A stretch of DNA of 52,860 nt, from positions 1 to 52,860 of the forward strand of contig NZ_APML01000013.1 of the NCBI RefSeq assembly GCF_000359605.1. Direction: 5' to 3'. Positions 9,312-18,472 of this stretch are shown one piece after another (the first letter of the stretch is position 1; every line of letters starts with the position of its first letter). The position numbers and the translations under genes were made by a program. The notes beneath the pieces are model-generated. The model saw only the letters and a program-made list of their open reading frames with translations, was not told the DNA's origin and made no database searches. This DNA is from Gracilibacillus halophilus YIM-C55.5. GTDB lineage: Bacteria; Bacillota; Bacilli; Bacillales; Amphibacillaceae.

Positions 9312-11588
9312 TCATGACAAGTGATAGTTGATTGTGGTTGTAGCTTCTTTTGTTAGGTGAATGTTGTCGGTGTCGATGGTATTACTAGAATGATCGATAG
9401 GTTTCGCTTGAGGAAACAATGGTAAATCACTATGCAATGTCCGATTGTGTTCGCTAGACAAAGTGATCATCAATTGACGACGCTCCAAATTCCAACTCAT
9501 ATAGTCAACCGTGATCTGATCCGCTAATTGCATACCTCTAATTTCGCCGTGTGGAATTGAATCTGGTAATGCACCTAGTAACACCAGTCTCTGATCTTTG
9601 TAGTCTACTAACATTTCATGAATCACTTGCGGAAATGCTCCGTTACCATCGACATTAAATATTTCTTGTTGTTCATAATGAGACATCATTAGCGAAGAAA
9701 AAAAACATTTTCCGTCAACCAATTGTTTGAAAATCTCATCGATTAATGCCGGCATATGAAACTGAGTCGCACATAATGCTGCGTGCATACGGCCGTGTGT
9801 CGAAGTATTGTCACTATCTTCGTTTCGCAACCAAGCTTCCAGTCGTTTATCGAAAGCCTTTCGAGCTGCTTGCCATAATGCTACGTCTGTTTGAGGATTC
9901 CATTCTCTGCTTTGAAAAATCGGATATAGATGTGAGAAGTGTCGGTGATTATCATTTTCTTCCTTGTCTGGTGTGAGCCATTCCTTTAATACACCCTCTT
10001 GATTTACTTGATAACGAGGCATTTTATTTATCATTTTGCGCCATTTTTCTATCGCTTTTGTTTCTATACCTAATATTTGATGTGCTTCAATCAAGTTCAT
10101 CAATACTTCCTTGGCTACCGCTATATCTTGGGTCGCATTGTCTCCACAACCATTTTCAGCTGAATAAGATGGCGTAAAACGGTAGACACCATCCGTATCT
10201 TCAATTAAAAAATCTTCATAGAATAGCACGATTTCTTTGAGTAACGGAATGACTTCTTCTCGTAAAAACAACTGATCTTTTGTATAGCGATAATATTGAT
10301 AAAACCAATGCGCCAACCAACCAGCACCACAAGTCCAAAAATGCAATGGCCAATCAGGATTCCAATGGACATGGCGACCGTCATTACTCGAATGAGCCGT
10401 CGATAAGATCCCTCTACATCCATAATATTTGCGTGCATTTTCTCTAAAGCCTGGCAACAACTCTTTCACTAACCGAAAAAAGCCGTGTAATCCTTCAGCC
10501 ATGCGACCAGATAAGGCGGATGCAATCGAAAGTTGAACATTGGTATCAAAGGTAAAATCACCACTCCATGCCGGATGGAATGTACCCGTCCAAATTCCTT
10601 GTAAATTCGGCGTTAACTCGCCAGCACTGCATATATACATATATCGACCCGCGTCATACATTTTTTCAATCAAAACAGATGGAAGCGAATCTTGTTTTTG
10701 CGCTTGCTCAACAATTTTCCAAATATCTTGGGCACGGTCATCGGAATCCGCTAAATCCAGACGTACACGGTCAAACATTTCTTGATGAATGCTTTGATGT
10801 CGCTCAAAAAGTTGTTTGTAATTTTGTTTTTCCATACCGAGTTGTTTGAGCAGTGGGCGTTTATCTGATGAAGAATATGGTTGGATCTTAATAGCGATTA
10901 AAATGGGTGTCTGAGAGGAAGCTATATAACCTTTTTTGTCAGTCAATGGCGTCAATTCTTCACTGTTTATTTGCATCAAAACATCATATCCACCTTCACT
11001 ATGAAGATAAGAAGTGTTGATATGTAGATGATCACCACCTACCGAAAAATGCTGCTTCATTTGATGTTGTTGTTCATCTTGCATTTGAAGTCGATAAGAA
11101 CCTGGGGATAATTGATGGATCATCAGATGATCAGATCGAGACACGAATGTTCGTCGCTTGTAATCTATGCCATTGAATCGATAAGAAACTATTAATTCAC
11201 CTGTTTGATAGTTTATCGATCGAAAATAATCTGTATAATCGTAGTGATCTGTCTGAATCGATAAGGAATATGCTGGATGAAATGGATCACTCATGGTGAG
11301 TCCTTGGTAACCTTGCGCTCGAGCTCTTTGATAATAAAATGCTAATGCTTTATCATAGCCATCCGTTTGGATTAATTGCCTTGTTTCAGATAAATACGGT
11401 GCCATATGAGGAGGGTCAAATTGATTGCCTTGAGGTAAGTAACATCGACAATGATTTCCGATGAGCGTATCATGGACTGGGTGACCATACACAATGACAC
11501 CTTGGCTGCCGTTGCCACTCACCAATCCATCTTCCCATCGATCGGCTAATTTTTCGGTCCAAACACCTCTGTCTGGCTTTTCGTGCAT
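9312..11588 (-). CDS. Glycoside hydrolase family 95-type enzyme (alpha-L-fucosidase or alpha-L-galactosidase class)
   Basis: This 758-residue protein has the GH95 layout: an N-terminal beta-sandwich domain (about 1-250), a linker, and an (alpha/alpha)6 barrel (about 285-640) with a C-terminal beta domain. LQGIWTGTFHPAWSGDF is the family entry motif. The probable general-acid glutamate lies in FTPSYSAENG (about 478), and the aspartate that helps activate water lies in FNVDGNGAF (about 647). The usual pair of catalytic asparagines appears as DTN in TFDTNVQL, so one may be replaced. There is no signal peptide, so it acts in the cytoplasm on imported oligosaccharides. The start is the ATG at 11588, 7 nt after GGAG; an ATG two codons earlier is too close to that site. 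It heads the operon with the two-component system. Substrate (fucosyl or galactosyl glycan) is inferred from family only. Confidence 0.8.
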   Translation of the reverse strand: MHEKPDRGVWTEKLADRWEDGLVSGNGSQGVIVYGHPVHDTLIGNHCRCYLPQGNQFDPPHMAPYLSETRQLIQTDGYDKALAFYYQRARAQGYQGLTMSDPFHPAYSLSIQTDHYDYTDYFRSINYQTGELIVSYRFNGIDYKRRTFVSRSDHLMIHQLSPGSYRLQMQDEQQHQMKQHFSVGGDHLHINTSYLHSEGGYDVLMQINSEELTPLTDKKGYIASSQTPILIAIKIQPYSSSDKRPLLKQLGMEKQNYKQLFERHQSIHQEMFDRVRLDLADSDDRAQDIWKIVEQAQKQDSLPSVLIEKMYDAGRYMYICSAGELTPNLQGIWTGTFHPAWSGDFTFDTNVQLSIASALSGRMAEGLHGFFRLVKELLPGFRENARKYYGCRGILSTAHSSNDGRHVHWNPDWPLHFWTCGAGWLAHWFYQYYRYTKDQLFLREEVIPLLKEIVLFYEDFLIEDTDGVYRFTPSYSAENGCGDNATQDIAVAKEVLMNLIEAHQILGIETKAIEKWRKMINKMPRYQVNQEGVLKEWLTPDKEENDNHRHFSHLYPIFQSREWNPQTDVALWQAARKAFDKRLEAWLRNEDSDNTSTHGRMHAALCATQFHMPALIDEIFKQLVDGKCFFSSLMMSHYEQQEIFNVDGNGAFPQVIHEMLVDYKDQRLVLLGALPDSIPHGEIRGMQLADQITVDYMSWNLERRQLMITLSSEHNRTLHSDLPLFPQAKPIDHSSNTIDTDNIHLTKEATTTINYHLS

Positions 11589-11656
11589 TATCATTCTCCT
11601 CTATTGTGAAATTTCAGCGAACCCATGCGTTTTTCTAGCGATGGGCACACCTTATT

Positions 11657-11670
11657 AGCTAACGCTTTCA
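11657..11670 (-). promoter_or_regulatory. Perfect-consensus cre box in GH95 operon leader
   Basis: The minus strand reads TGAAAGCGTTAGCT, matching every position of the cre consensus TGWAARCGYTWNCW. It lies about 70-85 nt downstream of the predicted transcription start and 69 bp before the GH95 start codon. CcpA bound here should block elongation (roadblock repression), placing the operon under glucose repression. Confidence 0.75.
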
Positions 11671-11747
11671 TTATTGCGTTTTGAACGTTAAAATTTAAGC
11701 TGAAATCATGAAGTAATGACAATATTTTCATTTCCACTATTAACTGT

Positions 11748-11776
11748 ATTATAATTGAATTCGGTGCTAAACGCAA
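11748..11776 (-). promoter_or_regulatory. SigmaA promoter of the GH95 operon
   Basis: The minus strand carries TTGCGT (plus 11771-11776), a 17-nt spacer and a consensus TATAAT (plus 11748-11753). The -35 box abuts the end of the probable group II intron relic. Confidence 0.7.
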
Positions 11777-11779
11777 CTG

Positions 11780-11855
11780 ACGTAATCGAGTAAGAGGTGA
11801 GGTTTTATCCCCATCCTCTTACAACACCGTACATATAGTTCCGAATACGGTGCTA
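11780..11855 (-). mobile_element. Probable group II intron 3' end relic (domains V and VI)
   Basis: On the minus strand, GCACCGTA pairs with TACGGTGT around a GGAAC loop, resembling domain V with its AGC triad and a bulge before GTACGG. Next come GTAAGAGG and CCTCTTAC, a perfect 8-bp stem like domain VI, and a terminal ACTCGATTA, the kind of sequence at which many bacterial group II introns end. No reverse transcriptase, 5' GTGYG end or domains I-IV are present: the ABC transporter gene occupies that space 13 bp upstream. The upper domain V stem is mismatched, so it looks degenerate. Recognition is from memory of intron ends and needs a covariance-model check. Confidence 0.55.
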
Positions 11856-11868
11856 TATTCAAATGATT

Positions 11869-13596
11869 TTAGCCTGAATTTCTTTGATTTGCATACAACA
11901 TCTTATGATAATAAACAGAATCTTGAATTAGGTCTCTATGCTGCCCTATTTCTTTTACTTGTCCATCTTCCAATACAATAATTTTGTCAGCAGTTAAAAT
12001 TGTTGATAATCGGTGAGCAATAATAAATGTAGTATAATCATTTCCTAAGTTACTAATGACATCGGTTATGCTTTTTTCAGATTCGGAATCAAGATTTGCG
12101 GTAGATTCATCAAGAAGTAAAAACGGAGTTTCACGAATAAACGCTCGTGCAATTGCAATTCGTTGTTTTTGACCACCAGATAAATTCGCTCCTTTTTCCC
12201 CAACCTCTGTATCATAACCTTCAGATAAGCGAATGATAAATTCATGTGCATTGGCAAGTTTAGCCGCTTTTTGGATTTTTTCATCGCTTACATCCCCATT
12301 CACTCCATACATAATATTTTCTTTCACTGTACCAGAAAATAATGATGACTCTTGGGGTACATAGCTAAACAGTTCCCTCCATTTAAACACATCTATGTCC
12401 TTATATGAAACATGATTAATTCTTATATCACCTTCATCTGGTTGATAGAATCGTTCAATCAAAGAAAAAATCGTACTTTTTCCTGCACCACTAGGACCGA
12501 CTAAGGCTACTGTTTCCCCAGGTTGCAAATCAAATGATACGTTTTTCAAGATCGATTCACCTTTTTGATAACCAAAGGAAACTTGATCAAGTTCTAACGA
12601 TAAGGGCCCGCTTATTCTTTTACTATTAGAAGTTCGATCTTCCTCCTTAATTTCATCTAAAATTTTCAAAATACGATGTGTGGCTCCATTGGCTTCTTGA
12701 TAACCTGTAACAAAACTGTTCAACTGTATAAATGGCTCAATAATTTGAAATAGATATAATATAAAGGCAACTAGTTCTCCTGTTGAAATGTATCCTTGTC
12801 CCACTCTCCAAGCACCAAAACCAACGACCCCTATCAATACAGTCGTTGTAATCATCCCTAGTAACGGTGTGAGAATCGCATTAATTTTCGCACCCTTTAA
12901 TCCATAATTATATAATTCTTGAAAGTTTTCTTCACCTTTTTCTATTTCTTTATTCTGCGCATTAAATGCTTTGATTAATTTTACTTCATACAATTTTTGT
13001 GATAAAAAACTTGTTAACTTAGACATAACCAATTGTTCATGATTGGAGATATCAAATATTTTCTTTCCAATTGGTATAACGATAAATATCGTAACTGGAA
13101 CTGCTATAAGCAACATTAAAGTCATCGGTACATCTAACAAAAATAATATAATTAAAGATAATGAAAATGATAAAAATGACGCAATTAAATCAGGGAACTC
13201 TTTTGAAATAATATTAACAATAACTGTTGTATCATTTGTTATTCGACTGACTAATCCACCTGGTTTATAGGATTGGTAAAAAGACACGGATACGTTTAAT
13301 AACCTTTCAAAAATTGTACTTCTTACTTTCTTTACTATAAATTCACCGGTTAATGAAAGTAAGTAAATAGACAAAGAAGAAAAAATAATCTCTAAAACAA
13401 GAAATAAAATTAAAAATAAGATTAGAGTTGATGAAATACCACCTGATAAATCATTCATTACATTCATGATGATCAACGGAATCGTAATCGAAAATAAAAC
13501 AGATATAATCGAAAAAATGATCCCACCGAAAAACGGCATACGAGAAGGTTGAGCGATATCCCATATCCTTTTTAAGAAAAATGTATTTTTTTTCAT
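11869..13596 (-). CDS. Exporter-type ABC transporter, fused membrane and ATPase domains
   Basis: This 575-residue half-transporter has an N-terminal six-helix membrane domain (about residues 1-315) and a C-terminal nucleotide-binding domain (about 335-575). Visible motifs are the Walker A GPSGAGKS, signature LSGGQKQRIAIARA, Walker B FLLLDEST and H-loop IIAHRLST. The family (BmrA/MsbA-like) exports lipids, drugs or peptides as a homodimer or heterodimer. No second half-transporter lies nearby, so a homodimer is likely. AGGAGA lies before the ATG. It is a single-gene unit between the intron relic and the dehydrogenase terminator, and nothing in the context indicates the substrate. Confidence 0.88.
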   Translation of the reverse strand: MKKNTFFLKRIWDIAQPSRMPFFGGIIFSIISVLFSITIPLIIMNVMNDLSGGISSTLILFLILFLVLEIIFSSLSIYLLSLTGEFIVKKVRSTIFERLLNVSVSFYQSYKPGGLVSRITNDTTVIVNIISKEFPDLIASFLSFSLSLIILFLLDVPMTLMLLIAVPVTIFIVIPIGKKIFDISNHEQLVMSKLTSFLSQKLYEVKLIKAFNAQNKEIEKGEENFQELYNYGLKGAKINAILTPLLGMITTTVLIGVVGFGAWRVGQGYISTGELVAFILYLFQIIEPFIQLNSFVTGYQEANGATHRILKILDEIKEEDRTSNSKRISGPLSLELDQVSFGYQKGESILKNVSFDLQPGETVALVGPSGAGKSTIFSLIERFYQPDEGDIRINHVSYKDIDVFKWRELFSYVPQESSLFSGTVKENIMYGVNGDVSDEKIQKAAKLANAHEFIIRLSEGYDTEVGEKGANLSGGQKQRIAIARAFIRETPFLLLDESTANLDSESEKSITDVISNLGNDYTTFIIAHRLSTILTADKIIVLEDGQVKEIGQHRDLIQDSVYYHKMLYANQRNSG

Positions 13597-13720
13597 CTAT
13601 GTTCATCTCCTAAACTATGAATTAGCAGAAAATTACTTCATCTAATCATAGTGTACCATTTACTCTCAAAAAACGGTATAATTTACCTCGTGTTGAGCGG
13701 ACGATATTTAGGTTTGTATA

Positions 13721-13750
13721 ATGAACAAATCCCCAGACAAAATCTGGGGA
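13721..13750 (-). terminator. Terminator downstream of the dehydrogenase gene
   Basis: TCCCCAGA and TCTGGGGA form a perfect stem around a 4-5 nt loop. The minus-strand tail is ATTTGTTC, a weak T-tract. Confidence 0.65.
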
Positions 13751-13777
13751 CCCAATCATCGAATACACACTTTTTAA

Positions 13778-14932
13778 TTATTTTTCACTTCCACTGATCG
13801 TGATCGATTGATCTGAAAAATTATCAACCGATTTCCCCTTCTTATAAAAAGGTTTTACATGTTGTAGAATCCCGTCCCTCGTATAAAAACGTGCCTTTTT
13901 ATCTAACGGTAAACGGACAGATTCTCCCGTATTGGCAGATTGATAAATGGCTGTAATCAATTCAAGCGTCTGTCTTCCCTGTTCGCCATCTACTAGAACT
14001 TTGCCTTGTGATTCAATCGCGTGTAAGACATCATTAATTTGACCAGCATGTCCTTCTACTTGTAAAGGTGGATATTGTTCATATATTTGATTCAATTGTT
14101 CCATTCGTTTTTGATCAGGCTCAGGAAATCCATTTTCTTTTGCGTTTGAAGCGACGACTTTCCATGGTACAGATATACGTGCCTTTTCCCCTTGAAAAAT
14201 CATTTGCTGTTCTTCTCCGTGATGCACGACCGAACTAGTTAGCTGAGCGAGTGCACCATCTTGATACGTGGCAATGGCAATCGAAATATCTTCTACCTCT
14301 GCATTGTCGTGGGACACATTACTAGTTACGGCAGTAATGGCATCAGGAAAACCATTCATCCATTGGAATAAATCGATATGATGAACAGCGTGATTCAGCG
14401 TACATCCGCCACCTTCTTTTTCCCACGTGCCACGCCACCATAAATCATAATAACTGTAACCACGCCACCAATACGAATCGACTTGGGTGTGAACAATTTT
14501 ACCGATGACGTCTTGATCCAGAATGTGTTTCAAGCGCATCATTGGTGTCGTAAAACGATTTTGTGCAACCACAGATAACAGCCGATGGTTGCGGTCGGCA
14601 GCTTCTAACATCGCATCACATTCCTCTAATGATGCAGCCATTGGCTTTTCCACTAAAACATGTTTGCCTTCATCTAAACTTGCAATCGTGATATTTGCAT
14701 GAGTATAAGGTGGGGTGCAAACAGAAATTAAATCGATCTGTTCTTCTTTTACGACATCTTGATAATTATGATACACACGCGCATCTAACTGAAACTCTTG
14801 CTTCATCTTTTCCGCTTTTTCAGGATAGATATCACATAGTGCAACAATCTTGCACCGATGAGGAAATTGTAAGTAGCCTTTGACATGTGCTGGACAAATC
14901 GCTCCGGTACCAATAATCGCAACCTTGATCAT
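13778..14932 (-). CDS. Gfo/Idh/MocA family sugar dehydrogenase
   Basis: This 384-residue NAD(P)-dependent oxidoreductase starts with a Rossmann motif, VAIIGTGAICPAHVKGY. The conserved EKPMA of the family lies near residue 95, and the catalytic HHIDLF lies about 180-185 in NHAVHHIDLFQW. The start is the ATG at 14932, where GGAG lies 7 nt upstream; an upstream extension of 21 residues lacks a ribosome site. Such enzymes oxidise or reduce sugars, inositols or their glycosides at a ring hydroxyl. It follows the transporter operon in the same direction but is separated by a strong terminator. The substrate is unknown. Confidence 0.85.
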   Translation of the reverse strand: MIKVAIIGTGAICPAHVKGYLQFPHRCKIVALCDIYPEKAEKMKQEFQLDARVYHNYQDVVKEEQIDLISVCTPPYTHANITIASLDEGKHVLVEKPMAASLEECDAMLEAADRNHRLLSVVAQNRFTTPMMRLKHILDQDVIGKIVHTQVDSYWWRGYSYYDLWWRGTWEKEGGGCTLNHAVHHIDLFQWMNGFPDAITAVTSNVSHDNAEVEDISIAIATYQDGALAQLTSSVVHHGEEQQMIFQGEKARISVPWKVVASNAKENGFPEPDQKRMEQLNQIYEQYPPLQVEGHAGQINDVLHAIESQGKVLVDGEQGRQTLELITAIYQSANTGESVRLPLDKKARFYTRDGILQHVKPFYKKGKSVDNFSDQSITISGSEK

Positions 14933-15131
14933 CTCATCGCTCCTTTTTAAGGGCTTAAAAATTACAGTCACAAATACCAATGGTGGCTCATTCATCTCGT
15001 TTGTAATGAAAACAGTAAAATATTCATTTTTTCATGCCTTTGATATGCTTATGCAATGCCTTTCACTTTGATGATCATTGTTTCAATAGAAATCCCCATT
15101 CCATTTTTACATATACGAAAAATAGCTAAAA

Positions 15132-15164
15132 ACAAAAACAGTGAGAATCGTTTTTGATTCTCAC
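15132..15164 (-). terminator. Strong terminator of the MalFG-type transporter operon
   Basis: The minus strand reads GTGAGAATC, a 6-nt loop, GATTCTCAC and then TGTTTTTGTTTTT. This is a complete intrinsic terminator 25 bp after the permease stop. Confidence 0.88.
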
Positions 15165-15189
15165 ATGTCTTTCTTTTAAGAATGATAGG

Positions 15190-16008
15190 TTATTTAACAG
15201 CACCTTCGGATACACCTGCAATAATTTGTTTTTGTGCAATAAAGTAGCCGATGATTACTGGAATAATCGAAATCGATAGTCCTGCCAATGCTAAATGCCA
15301 TTGAGTCGTATATTCCCCAAAGAATAAGAATAATCGTAAGGGAATGGTTTCTGTATCGCTTCCACCAATCACAAGTGACGGTAATAAATAATCATTCCAA
15401 ATCCAGATCACATTTAAAATAGCTACTGTAACTGAAATTGGCTTCAATTGAGGGAAGATAACATACCAAAATGTTTGGAACGGGTTGCATCCATCTATGG
15501 TTGCAGCTTCATCCAACGCCTTCGGTACACTCTTCATCGCACCGTGATATAAGAAGATGGCTAAACTTGAACCAAATCCTAAATACATAAATACGAGCCC
15601 TACAGGATTTAACATATTCACTGCGCCAAAGATAGATACAAGTGGGATCATCACCGACTGAAACGGAATCAACATAGCTGCTACGAAAAACAGAAAGATA
15701 AAGTTACTCAATTTTCCGTCATTTCGATTTAAAGCATAGGCTGCCATGGATGAAAAAATAATAATAATAAATATGCTTGATGCAGTAATCAGTAACGAAT
15801 TCATAAAGGTTTGTAAAAATTCCAATTCTTGAAACGCTTGTACAAAATTACTAAATGAATATTCTTTCGGCAGACCTAATGTATCTGTGAAAATATTGCG
15901 TTTTGTTTTCAATGCATTGGTCACCATTAAATAAAAAGGGATTAGCCAAATAATGGCTAGCGCGATTCCAATCGCACCGATCAGAAACTTTTTTCTTTTA
16001 TTCACCAT
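15190..16008 (-). CDS. Carbohydrate ABC transporter permease (MalG-like)
   Basis: This 272-residue permease has about six membrane segments. The EAA loop reads LDEAATIDGCNPFQTFWYVI near residues 180-200, and the C-terminus is KQIIAGVSEGAVK, typical of MalG-class subunits. The start codon overlaps the stop of the MalF-like gene by one base, so the two are coupled. With the frameshifted binding protein it forms an importer that relies on a shared ATPase. The divergent beta-amylase and shared operator type suggest maltodextrin uptake. Confidence 0.9.
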   Translation of the reverse strand: MVNKRKKFLIGAIGIALAIIWLIPFYLMVTNALKTKRNIFTDTLGLPKEYSFSNFVQAFQELEFLQTFMNSLLITASSIFIIIIFSSMAAYALNRNDGKLSNFIFLFFVAAMLIPFQSVMIPLVSIFGAVNMLNPVGLVFMYLGFGSSLAIFLYHGAMKSVPKALDEAATIDGCNPFQTFWYVIFPQLKPISVTVAILNVIWIWNDYLLPSLVIGGSDTETIPLRLFLFFGEYTTQWHLALAGLSISIIPVIIGYFIAQKQIIAGVSEGAVK

Positions 16009-16868
16009 TATAAATCAACCTCTTTCTTCTTATTATAGTAGACTTGCGTTAATGAAAACACTGCTACAATAATGAAGAAAACAACTGCTTTTGCCTGCGC
16101 ATATGCCATTTCATTATCAGTAAATGCAGTTCTAACAATATCCATCGCTACCATTTGAGTAGAGTTAAATGGTCCACCATCCGTTAATGCTAAGTTTTGG
16201 TCATATAGTTTAAAGCTATTTGATAATGTTAAAAATAAACTAACAGTAAAAGCCGGTGCAACAAGTGGAAACTTTACTTTCATAAATTTCTGAAAAGCAC
16301 TAGCTCCATCTATATCAGCTGCTTCCAACAGTTCATTTGGAATTCCTTGAAGATAAGCAATATAAATAATCATGACATACCCAGACAACTGCCACGTCAT
16401 TAATATGACAAGCCCCCAAAAACCAGTCTCCGTTGTCGATAGCCATCCTTGTAAGAATTGTAATCCTAATATATCACCAATACTAGCGAACACCTTAACG
16501 AACACAAACTGCCAAATAAAACCGAGAATTAATCCCCCGATTAAATTCGGCATAAAAAAGACCGTTCGCAAAAAGTTACTCGATTTCAACTTAGATGTAA
16601 CAATTAGCGCTAAACTCAATCCAAAAAAATTGATTAATAGAATCGAAGCAATGGAAAATAGTGTAGTAAATTTTAAGGCATTAAGAAATTCACTATCTTG
16701 AAATAATTCGATATAATGACTCAAACCGACAAAACCTTCAGCAGTAATTCCATCCCAATTCGTAAAAGAATAGAATGTACCATATAGTAATGGAATAATA
16801 ACAACAAATGACAACGCAAGTAATACAGGTGCTAAAAATAACCAATAGGATAAACCTTTATTTCGCAT
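16008..16868 (-). CDS. Carbohydrate ABC transporter permease (MalF-like)
   Basis: This 286-residue permease starts with a short tail and a first membrane segment near residues 9-29. The EAA loop is LLEAADIDGASAFQKFMKVKF near residues 180-200 (shown beyond its core), and DGGPFNSTQMVAMDIVR is a MalF-class motif. It lies 119 bp after the binding-protein gene, with a hairpin between them, and is coupled to the MalG-like gene. Confidence 0.9.
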   Translation of the reverse strand: MRNKGLSYWLFLAPVLLALSFVVIIPLLYGTFYSFTNWDGITAEGFVGLSHYIELFQDSEFLNALKFTTLFSIASILLINFFGLSLALIVTSKLKSSNFLRTVFFMPNLIGGLILGFIWQFVFVKVFASIGDILGLQFLQGWLSTTETGFWGLVILMTWQLSGYVMIIYIAYLQGIPNELLEAADIDGASAFQKFMKVKFPLVAPAFTVSLFLTLSNSFKLYDQNLALTDGGPFNSTQMVAMDIVRTAFTDNEMAYAQAKAVVFFIIVAVFSLTQVYYNKKKEVDL

Positions 16869-16925
16869 ACCTTCACTCCCTAACCTAGTTCAATCTTCGA
16901 ACGTTGATGGTTACAACATGGTAAC

Positions 16926-16969
16926 GGGAAAAGCAGCAAGATGTTACGATAAACACCCCAGCTTTTCCC
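16926..16969 (-). terminator. Hairpin between binding-protein and permease genes
   Basis: GGGAAAAGC at one side pairs with GCTTTTCCC, leaving a 26-nt loop; no T-tract follows. Such hairpins after a binding-protein gene often protect its mRNA so that it is made in excess over the permeases. That role is inferred. Confidence 0.45.
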
Positions 16970-16987
16970 ATTAGTGATTGATATTTT

Positions 16988-18294
16988 TTACTCTCGGCTA
17001 CTTTCCCATTCGGCAATACTTTGCTCCACAATCTCATCCCAAGTTGCTTCTTCTGCAAGATATTTTTGAATGTTCGCTCCTAAAATATCTTGTGCCCAAG
17101 AAACAGGATATCCGTTAAATGTCCACCCGCTAGTTTTGCCCTCTGTTGCATAACCGTAGATCTCTTTTGATAGCGGATCGGCAATTTTTGATTCGTCGTA
17201 CCCTTCATATGCAGGAATAAATTTAAATTGTTCTAGCACAAATTGTTTCCCTGTATCAGATGTGTACATCCAATCTAGAAAATCTTTTGCCGCTTGCACA
17301 ACTTTTTCATCTTTATTTTTATTCACTGCCCAATAATTTGGCACACCAACCGGCATATTCATTTCCCCATTTAGCGGAATCGGAATAATACCGATATTAT
17401 TTTCAGCTAATTCTGGATCCATTGATTCAATTGTACTGTATACCAGTTCCCTTGTTGAATCATCGCCACTTGACCAGTCGAGAATAATTCTTCGACTTGT
17501 TGTGAATAATTCAGACTGATTGTCGGTTGCACAGAATACTTATTCTGAAAATCAACGAACGATTTCATCTGCTCACTATTCGTAAACTGAACTGTGCTAG
17601 CATTGTAGGCTTCCATGACATTACCGTTAAATTCTGGTGCAAGAAATACGTTAGCTAAATGCTGACCGGTTACCCATGTTTCTTTCGCAGGAAAAGCTAA
17701 CGCAGCTTGAATTCCCAACTCGTCTTTTTGACTATCGATGGTTTCTGCCGCAGCTTGTAAATCTTCAAAACTTTGAATCGAACTAGGATCAACGCCAGCA
17801 TCTTCAAACATTTGCTTATTATAAATCATACCATATCCCTCTTGATTATACGGCAACCCTAGTACTTCTTCGTTTTGCGATACTCCGGCCAATGTTCCAT
17901 CTAGAGCCGCTTCAGCTGCTTTTGTATCACTGACATCTGCCAATAAATCCTCATATTGCTCCACATCAGGCGGGCCTGCAATATTAAAAATGGCTGGTGT
18001 TTCACCTGAAGAGATTTTTGATTTCAAAACGGACGCATAATCACTGCCACCACCGACCGTTTCAATGTTTATGGATACATTTTCATGTTCTTCTTCATAT
18101 TTCGCTGCTAACTCTTCAAATTGTTCTTTGAATTCTACTTTAAATTGAAATACATCGATTGCAACTTCATCTTGAGAACTTTCATTACCATCATCACCAT
18201 TTTGTGAACCGCTTTCATTTGATGAACAAGCAACTAAGCTCACACTAAATACGAGAACTAATGAAAAAACAATTCCAATACCTTTTCGTTTCAT
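16988..18294 (-). pseudogene. Sugar ABC transporter binding lipoprotein, frameshifted
   Basis: Two overlapping frames together encode a family 1 binding protein of about 434 residues. The first begins MKRKGIGIVF, has a lipobox SLVAC and an acidic linker, and runs to QQGNW; the second resumes at DPELAENNIGIIPIPL. One base is missing near 17443-17446: restoring a G gives GNWVYSTIESMDPEL, the usual family sequence. Both halves are well conserved and the break is at a G-run, so sequencing error is a strong alternative to a true pseudogene. GGGGAGG lies upstream; the ATG at 18294 and a TTG at 18300 are both possible starts. Its divergence from the beta-amylase suggests starch-derived oligosaccharides. 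Confidence 0.85.
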
Positions 18295-18316
18295 ATTCAA
18301 TTAACCTCCCCTTTTT

Positions 18317-18409
18317 TAGAAAACGTTCACTGAATATTTTTTAATTGTCATCTTTTTGCGCAAACGTTTTCGTTAAATACACATTAACACTTTCGTTATA
18401 GGCTGTCAA
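18317..18409 (-). promoter_or_regulatory. Promoter and LacI-family operators of the transporter operon
   Basis: The minus strand has TTGACA (plus 18404-18409), a 17-nt spacer and TAATGT (plus 18381-18386). Just downstream, at the expected start of transcription, lies a palindromic GCAAACGTTTTCG (18358-18373). A second copy of the core, AAAACGTTCAC, lies at 18317-18333. The AAACGTT core fits MalR or CcpA, both LacI-family proteins. Confidence 0.6.
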
Positions 18410-18472
18410 CCATGATGTAAAAAATCTATTATTAAACTTTATACATATTGTTAACATTATGTATATAATCAC

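Noticed and set aside
11591-11776. Open frame of 61 residues upstream of the GH95 gene
   Set aside because: It spans the predicted promoter, leader and cre box, lacks a ribosome site and resembles nothing known.
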